From positions 1 to 64,000 of the forward strand of contig CAMYJT010000012.1 of NCBI GenBank assembly GCA_947258785.1: a stretch of DNA of 64,000 bases, written 5' to 3'. The DNA is from an uncultured Gammaproteobacteria bacterium. GTDB lineage: Bacteria; Pseudomonadota; Gammaproteobacteria; Arenicellales; JAANXG01. Under the pieces are notes generated by a model. It did no database searches and was not told where the DNA came from. It was given only the letters and a program-made list of their open reading frames with translations. The translations under genes and the position numbers were made by a program. Every line of letters begins with the position of its first letter. Position 1 is the stretch's first letter. This document shows, piece by piece, positions 8,149 through 16,255 of this stretch.

Positions 8149-9432
8149 TCAGCGGTAGAAAAAATCGACCAGGCCCATTGGGACGATCGGCACGTAAGTC
8201 ACCAATACCAGCAGCGTCAGCAGCAGGGCGATGAAGTACACATTGACCTTGGTGACGGCCCAGATGTCGGCCTTGGCGACCGAACAGGCCGTCACCAGCA
8301 CGCTTGCCACCGGGGGAGTCTGCTGACCGATGGCCAGGTTCAGTGTGACGATAATGCCGAAGTGCACCGGATCGATGCCGACTTGATTGATGAGTGGTAT
8401 GACGATGGGGACGACCAGGATGATGGCTGCCGCGGAGTGCAGAAACATGCCGATGATCAGGAAAAACAGGTTCAGCATTGCCAGCACCGCGTACCGGTTG
8501 TTGGTGAACTCACCGATCGCGCGGGCCAGTTCCTGTGGCACCTGGGCCTCGGTCAGGTAAACGCCGACCAGCGCCGACGCCGCGACCAGCAGCATCACCA
8601 CCGCCGTCTGTACGGCGCCGTCGACAACCGAGCCGCGCAGGTGGGCCCAGTCCAGTTCGCGATAGATCACACCGCCGATGAACAGCGCGGCCACTACCGC
8701 TAGCCCGGCCCCCTCGGTGGCGGTCACGAATCCGCCGAATATCCCACCCAGAATGATGAAAGGCAGCAGGAACGCCCACGCCGCGTCCTTGAATGTTTCC
8801 GCGACCCGCTTGAGTCTGAACACCTCCTCGACGGGGTAGTCGTAGCGAACCGCGAACCAGTACGCGAGCCCCATCATCATGACTCCGCCCAAGATTCCCG
8901 GGACGATGCCGGCGACGAACAGTTGGACCACCGAGGTGTCCGCCATCACGGCATACAGGATCATGGGAATGGACGGCGGAATAATGATGGCGATCGAGGC
9001 CGACGATGACGTGATGGCGGCCGCGAACGGTCCCGGGTAACCCTTCTTTTTCATGGACGGGATCAGAATCGATCCAAGGGCGGCGACGTCCGCGACCGCG
9101 GATCCGGAAATCTCGGCGAAAAACATCGATGCTCCCACGTTGACCATGGCCAAGCCGCCGCGGATGAAGCCGAGCACCGCTGAGGCGAAAGCGATCAGCC
9201 GCCGCGAGATGCCGGTGGAATTCATGATCGCGCCGGCGAGGATGAACAGCGGTATGGCGATCAAGGGAAACTTGGTCGCCCCGTCGAACATCACCAGGGC
9301 GAGATTGGGCAGGATGTCGGGGCCTTGGGTCCAGAGCATGGCGACCACACCGACCAGCCCCAACGCCACTGCAATGGGCACGCCGAAGATCACCAGCACG
9401 AACAGCGCCAGCAGCATCGACAACAGGATCAT
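8149..9432 (-). CDS. dctM: TRAP transporter large membrane subunit (DctM)
   Basis: The 427-residue product is the large permease subunit of a tripartite ATP-independent periplasmic transporter, with about 12 hydrophobic segments along its length. Family motifs include the N-terminal FGVPIAVALGL, FPLIAIPLFILAGAIMNSTG, GGLAMVNVGASMFFAEISGSAVADVAALGS, ASIAIIIPPSIPMILYAV, and GQQTPPVASVLVTACSVAK near the end. The start at 9432 overlaps the dctQ stop in an ATGA arrangement, which indicates translational coupling. It works with DctQ and the binding protein DctP, driven by a sodium or proton gradient. Confidence 0.95.
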   Translation of the reverse strand: MILLSMLLALFVLVIFGVPIAVALGLVGVVAMLWTQGPDILPNLALVMFDGATKFPLIAIPLFILAGAIMNSTGISRRLIAFASAVLGFIRGGLAMVNVGASMFFAEISGSAVADVAALGSILIPSMKKKGYPGPFAAAITSSSASIAIIIPPSIPMILYAVMADTSVVQLFVAGIVPGILGGVMMMGLAYWFAVRYDYPVEEVFRLKRVAETFKDAAWAFLLPFIILGGIFGGFVTATEGAGLAVVAALFIGGVIYRELDWAHLRGSVVDGAVQTAVVMLLVAASALVGVYLTEAQVPQELARAIGEFTNNRYAVLAMLNLFFLIIGMFLHSAAAIILVVPIVIPLINQVGIDPVHFGIIVTLNLAIGQQTPPVASVLVTACSVAKADIWAVTKVNVYFIALLLTLLVLVTYVPIVPMGLVDFFYR

Positions 9433-9935
9433 GGCTCCACCAGTCTCGATGGACGGGACGACCTGGTCCGCGCCCACGTCAGGACCTCCGGCGCGCTGGC
9501 CAGCTGGGCGATGACGAACAGCACGGCGCCGATCGGGATGACGGACTGCGTGTACACGACTTCGATCTCGGGCAGGCTGACCAGAGTGTCGCCGACCAGG
9601 GCGTCCAGCACCACGACCCCCATCCAAGCCAGCAGCAGGAAAAATCCAATCACCGCGGCTTCGGCCAGCAGCACCATCACCACCCGCCAGGGCGGCTGCA
9701 CGGCCTCGACGACGCCGGCGAACCCGATGTGCGCGCGCCGGTAAGCGGCCAGGGCCGCGCCGTAGTAGGTGAGCCACGCCAGCAGGATGGAGGCGATCTC
9801 GTCGTACCAGGCCAGCGAATGACCGGCCTTCCGGTACACCACACCGAGCACCACCACCACGACCAGCGCGACCATCAACAGCGAAACGATGATCTCGAGC
9901 AGACGCTCGAGGCCCCTACGCAGTTTCGACCACAT
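9429..9935 (-). CDS. dctQ: TRAP transporter small membrane subunit (DctQ)
   Basis: The 168-residue product has four predicted membrane helices and the DctQ layout: ERLLEIIVSLLMVALVVVVV, SLAWYDEIASILLAWLTYYG with the conserved charged motif before the second helix, AALAAYRRAHIGFAGVVE, and a final helix near IPIGAVLFVIAQL. DctQ pairs with DctM in the inner membrane. It is preceded on the same strand by an intrinsic terminator-like hairpin that separates it from dctP, and it overlaps dctM by four bases. Confidence 0.93.
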   Translation of the reverse strand: MWSKLRRGLERLLEIIVSLLMVALVVVVVLGVVYRKAGHSLAWYDEIASILLAWLTYYGAALAAYRRAHIGFAGVVEAVQPPWRVVMVLLAEAAVIGFFLLLAWMGVVVLDALVGDTLVSLPEIEVVYTQSVIPIGAVLFVIAQLASAPEVLTWARTRSSRPSRLVEP

Positions 9936-9952
9936 CAGATAAGCTGAAACAG

Positions 9953-9987
9953 AAAAAAATCGGCGCCCCGCACAAGGTGGGGCGCCG
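9953..9987 (-). terminator. Intrinsic terminator or attenuator between dctP and dctQ
   Basis: On the minus strand a perfect 9-bp GC stem (CGGCGCCCC pairing with GGGGCGCCG) encloses a 9-base loop and is followed by a T-run (ATTTTTTTC). It sits 18 bases past the dctP stop and about 18 bases before the dctQ start. It would lower expression of the membrane subunits relative to the abundant binding protein, a known strategy in binding-protein transporters. Confidence 0.85.
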
Positions 9988-10004
9988 ACGTTCTATCGAG
10001 TGGG

Positions 10005-10988
10005 TCAACCGGATGTGCCGAGTGACTGCGCCTTTTTGACCAGATCACCCCCGCCCGGCACCGATGAGCTGAACTCGCTGTAAATCGAGTCGCTGGCCTT
10101 GATAAAGGCCTGTTTGTCGGCGTTGTTCACGGCGACACCGCCGGCCTTGATTTTGTTCAACAGATCGACTTCGAGTTTCGCCGCCTGTTCGTAGACATAG
10201 GCTTGCGTTTCTTTAGCCACCTGTTCCAGCGTATCGCGCACGTCGGCGGGCAGTTTGGCCCATTTCTTGGCGCCGACCGTTACATAGGCCGGGGTGTACA
10301 CATGCCCGGTTATGGAGAGGTATTTTTGGACTTCGTGCAGTTTGGCGCTGTAGATCTGGGCGTAGGGGTTTTCCTGGCCGTCCATGGTACCGGTCTGCAG
10401 TGCGGCGAACACCTCGGAAAACGACATTGGGGTCGGGTTGGCGCCATAGGTCTTGAACATCTTCACCCGCCATTTGCCCTTCGGGGTACGCAGCTTCAGG
10501 CCTTTAAGGTCTGGGGGTACATTGACCGGCCGGGTATTGTTGGTGATGTGACGGAAGCCGTTCTCCCACACGCCGATCACCTTGTAGCCCTTCGACTCGA
10601 CCGCCGGCGCCAGCTTGCTCCAGAAAATTTCTTTCTCGATTCGCGCCATGTGCGCCCGGTCTTTGACCAGATAGGGCATTTCAAACAGCCCAAACTCATC
10701 GGCCACGGTCGACATGACCGTCGACGGCAGCGCGAAATCCACGGTGCCGAGCTTCAGCTTCTGCAGCAGTTCCTTGTCTTTGCCCAGCTGACTGGAGCCG
10801 AATACGGTAACCTTTGCTTTTCCGGCAAGTTTCGCATTCGCGCGTTTGGCATACTCCTCCGCCGACATCGCGAACAACGAGCCCGGCGCGCCGACATGGC
10901 CGAATTTGAGTTCAATCGTCTCCGCCTGGCTCACCGGCGTGACGAACAACGCGACCGTAGCCGCGACGACGATTTGTAGTAACTTCAT
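10005..10988 (-). CDS. dctP: TRAP transporter substrate-binding protein (DctP)
   Basis: This 327-residue periplasmic protein starts with a signal peptide (MKLLQIVVAATVALFVTPVS, cleavage after SQA). The mature part matches DctP: ELKFGHVGAPGSLFAMSAEE, VTVFGSSQLGKDKELLQKL, KGYKVIGVWENGFRHITNNT, and KLRTPKGKWRVKMFKTYGAN with the conserved arginine that salt-bridges the substrate carboxylate. MDGQENPYAQIYSAKLHEVQ is also a family motif. A perfect AGGAGG lies upstream of the ATG. It is the first gene of the TRAP unit. The substrate is likely an organic acid, but the family does not reveal which. Confidence 0.95.
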   Translation of the reverse strand: MKLLQIVVAATVALFVTPVSQAETIELKFGHVGAPGSLFAMSAEEYAKRANAKLAGKAKVTVFGSSQLGKDKELLQKLKLGTVDFALPSTVMSTVADEFGLFEMPYLVKDRAHMARIEKEIFWSKLAPAVESKGYKVIGVWENGFRHITNNTRPVNVPPDLKGLKLRTPKGKWRVKMFKTYGANPTPMSFSEVFAALQTGTMDGQENPYAQIYSAKLHEVQKYLSITGHVYTPAYVTVGAKKWAKLPADVRDTLEQVAKETQAYVYEQAAKLEVDLLNKIKAGGVAVNNADKQAFIKASDSIYSEFSSSVPGGGDLVKKAQSLGTSG

Positions 10989-11123
10989 GAGATCCTCCTA
11001 TGGGTCTTTATTATTGGGCGTCAGTATTTCGCCCGGAAAATTCATTGTTGGTGTGATGGTTGTCCACTGTGGTTGCAAAAATCATCAATTGGATCGGTCG
11101 TTTGCTTTGGCGAACGGTGCGGT

Positions 11124-12332
11124 TCACGCGGCGGAGAATTTTGTTTTGGCCGTGTCTTGAACCAATGCGGTCTCCGTCAAATAATCGAGCGCCGTCTGCA
11201 CCCCGCCTTTACGGTAGGGCACCCCGGCCAACCCCAGGCCCATTTCCACACCGCTCAAGGTGCCGGCCAGCATCAACTCATTGAAGTCCCCAAGGTGCCC
11301 GATTCTAAACACCCGTCCGGCGAGTTTGCTCAATCCGTTGCCGAGCGACATGTCGAAGTTGTCCAAGACCACGCGGCGATAGGTGTCCGCATCGTATCCC
11401 TCGGGCATCAGCACGGCGGTCAGCGAGTTGCTGTATTCCTTGGGGTTCAGGCACAGCAGTTGCAGGCCCCAGGCAAGCACCGCGCGGCGGGTGGCCTCAG
11501 CCAGGCGCGCGTGGCGCGCAAACACCTGGTCCAGTCCCTCGTCGAGCAGCATGGCGATGGCCTCGCGCAGACCGTAAAGCAAGTTGGTGGCCGGCGTGTA
11601 GGGAAAGAATCCATGCTTGTTCACAGCCAGCATGTCCTGCCAGTCCCAGTAGGACCGGGGCAGCGCCGCGTTTTTGGACGCCCGCAGCGCTTTTTCGCTG
11701 ACCGCATTGAAACTCAAGCCCGGTGGCAGCATGAGGCCTTTTTGCGAACCCGCGACGGTTACGTCCACGCCCCAGTCGTCGTGCCGGTAATCGATGGACG
11801 CCAGCGACGAAATCGTATCGACCATGAACAGAGCGGGATGGGTGGCGCGGTTGATGGCGGTGCGGATCTCGGCAATGCGCGAGGTCGTCCCGGTGGAGGT
11901 CTCGTTGTGGACTACACAGACGGCCTTGATACGATGCGCTTTGTCCTCGTGCAGGCGTGCCGCGATTGCATCCGGATCGGCGCCGTGGCGCCAATCGCCG
12001 GGGATCAGGTCCGGCTGCAGGCCGATGCGTCGGGCGAGCTTGTACCAGCCGGTGGCAAAGTGTCCCGTCTCACACATCAACACTTCGTCTCCCGGCGACA
12101 GGCAATTCACCAGTGCGGCCTCCCACGCCCCGGTCCCGGATGCCGGAAACACAATGACCGGTTGCCGGGTGCGGAACACCACCCGCAGTCCGTCGAGGAC
12201 TTCGATGGCGAGGCGCGCGAAGTCGGGGCCGCGGTGATCGATGGTGGCAGAATCGATGGCCCGCAGGACCCGCTCTGGAACGTTCGTGGGTCCGGGAATC
12301 TGTAGAAAATGCCGCCCGCTTCGATAATTCAT
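11124..12332 (-). CDS. Class V aminotransferase, serine/alanine-glyoxylate type
   Basis: This 402-residue PLP enzyme matches the serine-glyoxylate / alanine-glyoxylate aminotransferase group. It has HFLQIPGPTNVPERVLRAID, VFPASGTGAWEAALVNCLSP, VVHNETSTGT, LFMVDTISSLASIDYRHDDW, and the PLP-lysine motif VAGSQKGLMLPPGLSF. The ATG at 12332 is chosen because TAAGGGC lies seven bases upstream and the putative promoter lies between it and the open extension to 12389. It is divergent from the FAD/Fe-S dehydrogenase gene and upstream of dctP on the same strand. Inferred reaction: glyoxylate plus serine or alanine to glycine plus a keto acid. This could feed the glycine cleavage genes encoded at 33.5 kb. 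Confidence 0.92.
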   Translation of the reverse strand: MNYRSGRHFLQIPGPTNVPERVLRAIDSATIDHRGPDFARLAIEVLDGLRVVFRTRQPVIVFPASGTGAWEAALVNCLSPGDEVLMCETGHFATGWYKLARRIGLQPDLIPGDWRHGADPDAIAARLHEDKAHRIKAVCVVHNETSTGTTSRIAEIRTAINRATHPALFMVDTISSLASIDYRHDDWGVDVTVAGSQKGLMLPPGLSFNAVSEKALRASKNAALPRSYWDWQDMLAVNKHGFFPYTPATNLLYGLREAIAMLLDEGLDQVFARHARLAEATRRAVLAWGLQLLCLNPKEYSNSLTAVLMPEGYDADTYRRVVLDNFDMSLGNGLSKLAGRVFRIGHLGDFNELMLAGTLSGVEMGLGLAGVPYRKGGVQTALDYLTETALVQDTAKTKFSAA

Positions 12333-12378
12333 ATGGCCCTTACGGTGTTGTGGTGGAGATCCGACAAGCGATTGCATT

Positions 12379-12406
12379 CTGTATGCCATTTTGGCGTAAT
12401 GTCAAG
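12379..12406 (-). promoter_or_regulatory. Putative sigma-70 promoter of the aminotransferase gene
   Basis: On the minus strand a perfect -35 box TTGACA (12401-12406) is followed after 16 bases by TACAGA (12379-12384), a moderate -10 box. A start point near 12372 would give a leader of about 40 bases to the ATG at 12332. It lies in the divergent gap shared with the dehydrogenase gene. Confidence 0.5.
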
Positions 12407-12474
12407 CAACTGAATAACTTAGCGCTACCGCTTATGCCGTTCGTGACTGTCATACGCCGATCGTGCCGGGCCGG

Positions 12475-15447
12475 ATGTCCGCCTTCCCCAGCGGGTCGCC
12501 GAACCGTGGACGGGACAGCGTGAACCACCCCGGTCCCACACCTCGGCCCACCGCCCCGGTCGGCCGTCGGCGGGTCGGTGACCCCCAACTGGCCGCACGC
12601 CTGGCGCGGGAGATCGAGGGCGATGTGCTGTTCGACCCGGCTGCACGCGGCCGCTACAGCACGGACGCGTCGATCTATCAGGTCGAGCCGATTGGTGTCG
12701 TGGTCCCGCGAAACTGGCAGGACGTGATCTGCACGATGCAGATCGCCGAGCAGGAGTCGGTCCCGATCCTGCCCCGCGGTGCCGGGACTTCGCAATGCGG
12801 CCAGACCGTCGGCGAGGCCCTGGTGATCGACGTCAGCAAATACCTCGCTAAGCTGATCGACGTGGACACCGACAGACGCGTGGCCAGCGTCGAGCCGGGT
12901 CTGGTCCTGGACCGGTTGAACAGCTTGCTCGGTGTTCACGGATTGTGGTTTCCGGTAGACGTCTCCACTGCCAGCCGGGCGACCCTCGGCGGTATGGCAG
13001 GCAACAACAGCTGCGGCGCCCGATCCATCCGCCACGGCACCATGCGTGACAATGTGGAGTCCATCGATGCGATCCTGGCCAATGGGGAACGCAGCCGTTT
13101 CGGGCCGGTGCCGGCCGGCGACGCCGACGCGACGGTGCGAGCGCTGCTTGCGCTGGGCCGGCGCGAGGCGTCCGAAATCCGGCGGCGGTTCCCTCAACTT
13201 CAGCGCCGGATCGGCGGTTACAACATCGATGCCCTGGTCGCCGAAGACGCCGTGCCGGTCAATCTCTCCCACCTGCTGGTGGGTTCGGAGGGAACGCTGG
13301 CCTTTACCGAGCGCCTGCAGCTGCGCCTGCAGCCGGTCGCCCCGCACAAGGTCCTCGGCATCTGTCATTTCCCGAGCTTTTACTCGGCGATGGATGCGAC
13401 ACAGCACCTGGTGAAGCTGGGTCCCAGCGCGGTGGAGCTGGTCGACCGGACGATGATCGATTTGTCGCGGGAGATTACCATGTTCCGGTCCACCGTCGAC
13501 CGCTTCGTGAGGGGTGAACCGGAAGCGTTGCTGTTGGTGGAGTTCGCCGGTGACGACCGCAACGCCCAGCTCGAACAACTGCGTCAACTGGGGCAGTGCG
13601 TGGGGGATCTTGGCTTTCCCGATGCGGTGGTCGAGGTTGTGGACCCGGTGTTCCAGAAGGCGGTGTGGGAGGTGCGCAAAGCGGGACTCAACATCATGAT
13701 GTCGATGAAAGGCGACGGCAAACCGGTTTCCTTCATCGAAGACTGCGCTGTGCGGTTGGAGGACCTTGCCGAATACACTGACCGGTTGACGAATGTGTTT
13801 GAGAAATACGGCACCAGGGGTACCTGGTACGCCCACGCATCGGTCGGATGCCTGCACGTGCGGCCGGTGTTGAACATGAAACAGGAGGTCGGCGCCAGGA
13901 AGATGCGCGCCATCGCGGAGGAGGCGTTCGCCATGGTACGGGAATACAAAGGCTCGCACTCCGGTGAACACGGTGACGGTTTAGTGCGCTCGGAGTTTCA
14001 CGAACCGATGTTCGGTCCGCGGATGGTGGCCAACTTCGCCGAGGTTAAGCAGCTGTTGGATCCGAAGGGGCTGATGAATCCGGGCAAGATCGTGAATCCC
14101 TCGAAGATGGACGACCGCGATTTGTTTCGCTACAAGCCCGACTACCGGATGCTGGGCCTGGAGACCGGTCTCGATTGGTCGGACTGGGGAGGCTTCGACC
14201 GCGCGATCGAAATGTGCAACAACAACGGTGCCTGCCGGAAGTTCGACGCCAACGTAATGTGCCCGTCGTTTCGCGTGACCCGGGATGAACGGCACCTCAC
14301 GCGCGGCCGCGCCAATACTCTGCGCCTGGCGTTGTCCGGCCAACTGGATGCCGGCGCGTTTACGTCGCCCGAGCTCTACGACACCTTGCAGCTGTGCGTC
14401 AGTTGCAAGGGGTGCAAGCGTGAGTGCCCGACCGGCGTCGACATGGCCAAGCTGAAAATTGAGTTCCTGCATCACTACCGCCGCCGCCACGGCCTGCCGT
14501 TGCGCGACCGGCTGACCGCGTATTTGCCGCGTTACGCGCGCTGGGCGTCGCGATTCCACGGCGTCTTGAATCTGCGGAACCGCAGCCGCGGCCTGGCCAA
14601 GCTCGCCGAATGGTCTCTGGGCCTCAGCGCCGAGCGCACCCTGCCGCAGTGGCACGCCCACCCGTTTGCCGATCCGCCCGAGCCGCTCGGGTCCGCGACG
14701 GTGGGCGAAGTGGCGTTGTTCGCGGACACTTTTAACCGCTACTTTGAACCAGAGAATGTGCACGCCGCGTTGAACGTTTTACGCGCTGCGGGCTACCGTG
14801 TGCATCTGCCCGCCGCCGAGGACGGGGTCGACCGGCCATTGTGCTGCGGCCGCACCTTGCTCTCCGCGGGTCTCGTCGATGAGGCCCGGCGCGAGGCGCA
14901 ACGGACGCTGGATGCGCTCGCTCCGCTCGCAGACCGCGGTATCCCGATCGTCGGTCTGGAGCCGTCCTGCCTGTTTACGTTTCGGGATGAGTTCGTCAAC
15001 CTCCTGCCCGCTGCGGGGGTCCAGCGGTTGGCGGCGCAGGCCAAATTGTTCGAGGAATTCCTGGCCGAACAACACCGCGGCGGTAGACTAAACCTCGGTC
15101 TGCGCGCCATCGATGGCGCCAAGGTCCTGGTGCACGGGCACTGTCACCAAAAGGCATTCGGCGTCATGCCGTCGGTGCTCGAGGTCCTCGAGATGGTGCC
15201 GGGCTTGACTGCCGAGACTGTAGCGTCGAGCTGCTGCGGTATGGCGGGCGCCTTCGGTTATCACACCGAGACCTATAAGGCTTCACTCGAGATGGCGGAG
15301 CTGGAACTCGTTCCGGCAATTCGCCGGCTCGATGCAGGCAGCCGGATTGTGGCGGATGGAACCAGCTGCCGCCACCAGATACGCGATACCACCGGGCGCG
15401 ACGTCTGGCACACGGCCCGCCTCGTGAGCGAGGCACTAATCAGGTAG
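12475..15447 (+). CDS. FAD/Fe-S 2-hydroxyacid dehydrogenase, GlcD-GlcF-like fusion
   Basis: This protein of about 990 residues fuses three modules. First is an FAD-binding PCMH domain and FAD-oxidase C domain (about residues 45-540: VPILPRGAGTSQCGQTVGEA, GGMAGNNSCGARSIRHG, HASVGCLHVRPVLNMK, GEHGDGLVRSEF). Next is a two-cluster 4Fe-4S domain with CNNNGACR near 580 and CVSCKGCKRECPTG near 640. Last is a cysteine-rich CCG-type domain with LCCG near 790, PSCLF near 830, GHCHQKAFG and SSCCGMAGAFGY near 920. The layout matches large membrane-associated D-2-hydroxyglutarate or D-lactate dehydrogenases that pass electrons to quinone. GTG at 12463 is an alternative start. Divergence from the aminotransferase and the TRAP locus suggests oxidation of an imported 2-hydroxyacid. 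Substrate unproven. Confidence 0.92.
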   Translation: MSAFPSGSPNRGRDSVNHPGPTPRPTAPVGRRRVGDPQLAARLAREIEGDVLFDPAARGRYSTDASIYQVEPIGVVVPRNWQDVICTMQIAEQESVPILPRGAGTSQCGQTVGEALVIDVSKYLAKLIDVDTDRRVASVEPGLVLDRLNSLLGVHGLWFPVDVSTASRATLGGMAGNNSCGARSIRHGTMRDNVESIDAILANGERSRFGPVPAGDADATVRALLALGRREASEIRRRFPQLQRRIGGYNIDALVAEDAVPVNLSHLLVGSEGTLAFTERLQLRLQPVAPHKVLGICHFPSFYSAMDATQHLVKLGPSAVELVDRTMIDLSREITMFRSTVDRFVRGEPEALLLVEFAGDDRNAQLEQLRQLGQCVGDLGFPDAVVEVVDPVFQKAVWEVRKAGLNIMMSMKGDGKPVSFIEDCAVRLEDLAEYTDRLTNVFEKYGTRGTWYAHASVGCLHVRPVLNMKQEVGARKMRAIAEEAFAMVREYKGSHSGEHGDGLVRSEFHEPMFGPRMVANFAEVKQLLDPKGLMNPGKIVNPSKMDDRDLFRYKPDYRMLGLETGLDWSDWGGFDRAIEMCNNNGACRKFDANVMCPSFRVTRDERHLTRGRANTLRLALSGQLDAGAFTSPELYDTLQLCVSCKGCKRECPTGVDMAKLKIEFLHHYRRRHGLPLRDRLTAYLPRYARWASRFHGVLNLRNRSRGLAKLAEWSLGLSAERTLPQWHAHPFADPPEPLGSATVGEVALFADTFNRYFEPENVHAALNVLRAAGYRVHLPAAEDGVDRPLCCGRTLLSAGLVDEARREAQRTLDALAPLADRGIPIVGLEPSCLFTFRDEFVNLLPAAGVQRLAAQAKLFEEFLAEQHRGGRLNLGLRAIDGAKVLVHGHCHQKAFGVMPSVLEVLEMVPGLTAETVASSCCGMAGAFGYHTETYKASLEMAELELVPAIRRLDAGSRIVADGTSCRHQIRDTTGRDVWHTARLVSEALIR

Positions 15448-15474
15448 GTGCGGCGTATTAATCCATCGCCCCGG

Positions 15475-16134
15475 CTACGTGGTCATCTCCTCGACGCCGG
15501 TCTCGGTTCCCACCAGCAATACGTCGGCGGGGCGGCGGGCGAAAATACCATTGGTCACGACGCCCGCGAGGTGGTTGAGGGTCTCCTCGAGTTCAATCGG
15601 GTTGAGGATCTCGAGATTGTGCACATCCAGGATAACGTTGCCGTTGTCAGTGGTGAAGCCGACGCGGAGTTCCGGTTGGCCGCCCAGCCGCACCAACTGC
15701 CGCCCGACGAAGCTGCGGGCCATGGGAATGACCTCCACCGGTAAGGGAAAGGCGCCGAGGACGTCCACCAGCTTGCTGTCGTCCGCGATGCAGACAAATT
15801 TTGCACTGGCCGCCGCGACGATCTTTTCGCGGGTGAGCGCGCCGCCGCCGCCCTTGATCAGGTGCAGGTGGCGGGTCGCCTCGTCGGCGCCGTCCACATA
15901 CAGCGGCAGATCACCGGTGTCGGACAATTCCAAGACCGGTATGTTGAGCTTACGCAGGCGCTCTGCGGTGGCGACGGAGCTGGCAACGGCGCCGTCGAGC
16001 TTGTTCTTGACCTTTTTCAAGGCATCGATGAAGTAATTGGCGGTGGACCCGGTGCCAACCCCGATGACCATGTCCCAGTCAATGTAGTCGAGGGCAGCTT
16101 CCGCAGCCGCCTGTTTTTGAGTCTCTCGCGTCAT
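15475..16134 (-). CDS. rpiA: Ribose-5-phosphate isomerase A
   Basis: RpiA interconverts ribose-5-phosphate and ribulose-5-phosphate in the pentose phosphate and Calvin cycles. The 219-residue protein has [20 protein letters not shown] for phosphate binding, [17 protein letters not shown], the catalytic motif [20 protein letters not shown] with its conserved Asp residues and Lys, and the catalytic Glu in [12 protein letters not shown] chose the ATG at 16134 ([10 protein letters not shown]) because it matches the family N-terminus. The frame is open to 16182. It is convergent with the FAD/Fe-S gene across about 27 bases. Confidence 0.95.
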   Translation of the reverse strand: MTRETQKQAAAEAALDYIDWDMVIGVGTGSTANYFIDALKKVKNKLDGAVASSVATAERLRKLNIPVLELSDTGDLPLYVDGADEATRHLHLIKGGGGALTREKIVAAASAKFVCIADDSKLVDVLGAFPLPVEVIPMARSFVGRQLVRLGGQPELRVGFTTDNGNVILDVHNLEILNPIELEETLNHLAGVVTNGIFARRPADVLLVGTETGVEEMTT

Positions 16135-16255
16135 TAGTCCGGCACCAACGGGTTCAGTGATAGCGGAAGCATAACCAGACACAGCGTCTCAGAAAAGTAC
16201 CCGGTGAGTGGATCACCGGTGCGAGGGCTGGCCCGCCGGGCCCCGGTGGCGGTCG

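Noticed and set aside
12340..13971. 543-residue open frame on the minus strand opposite the FAD/Fe-S dehydrogenase
   Set aside because: Shadow frame rich in Arg, His and Gln with no recognisable domain, running across the divergent promoter region.
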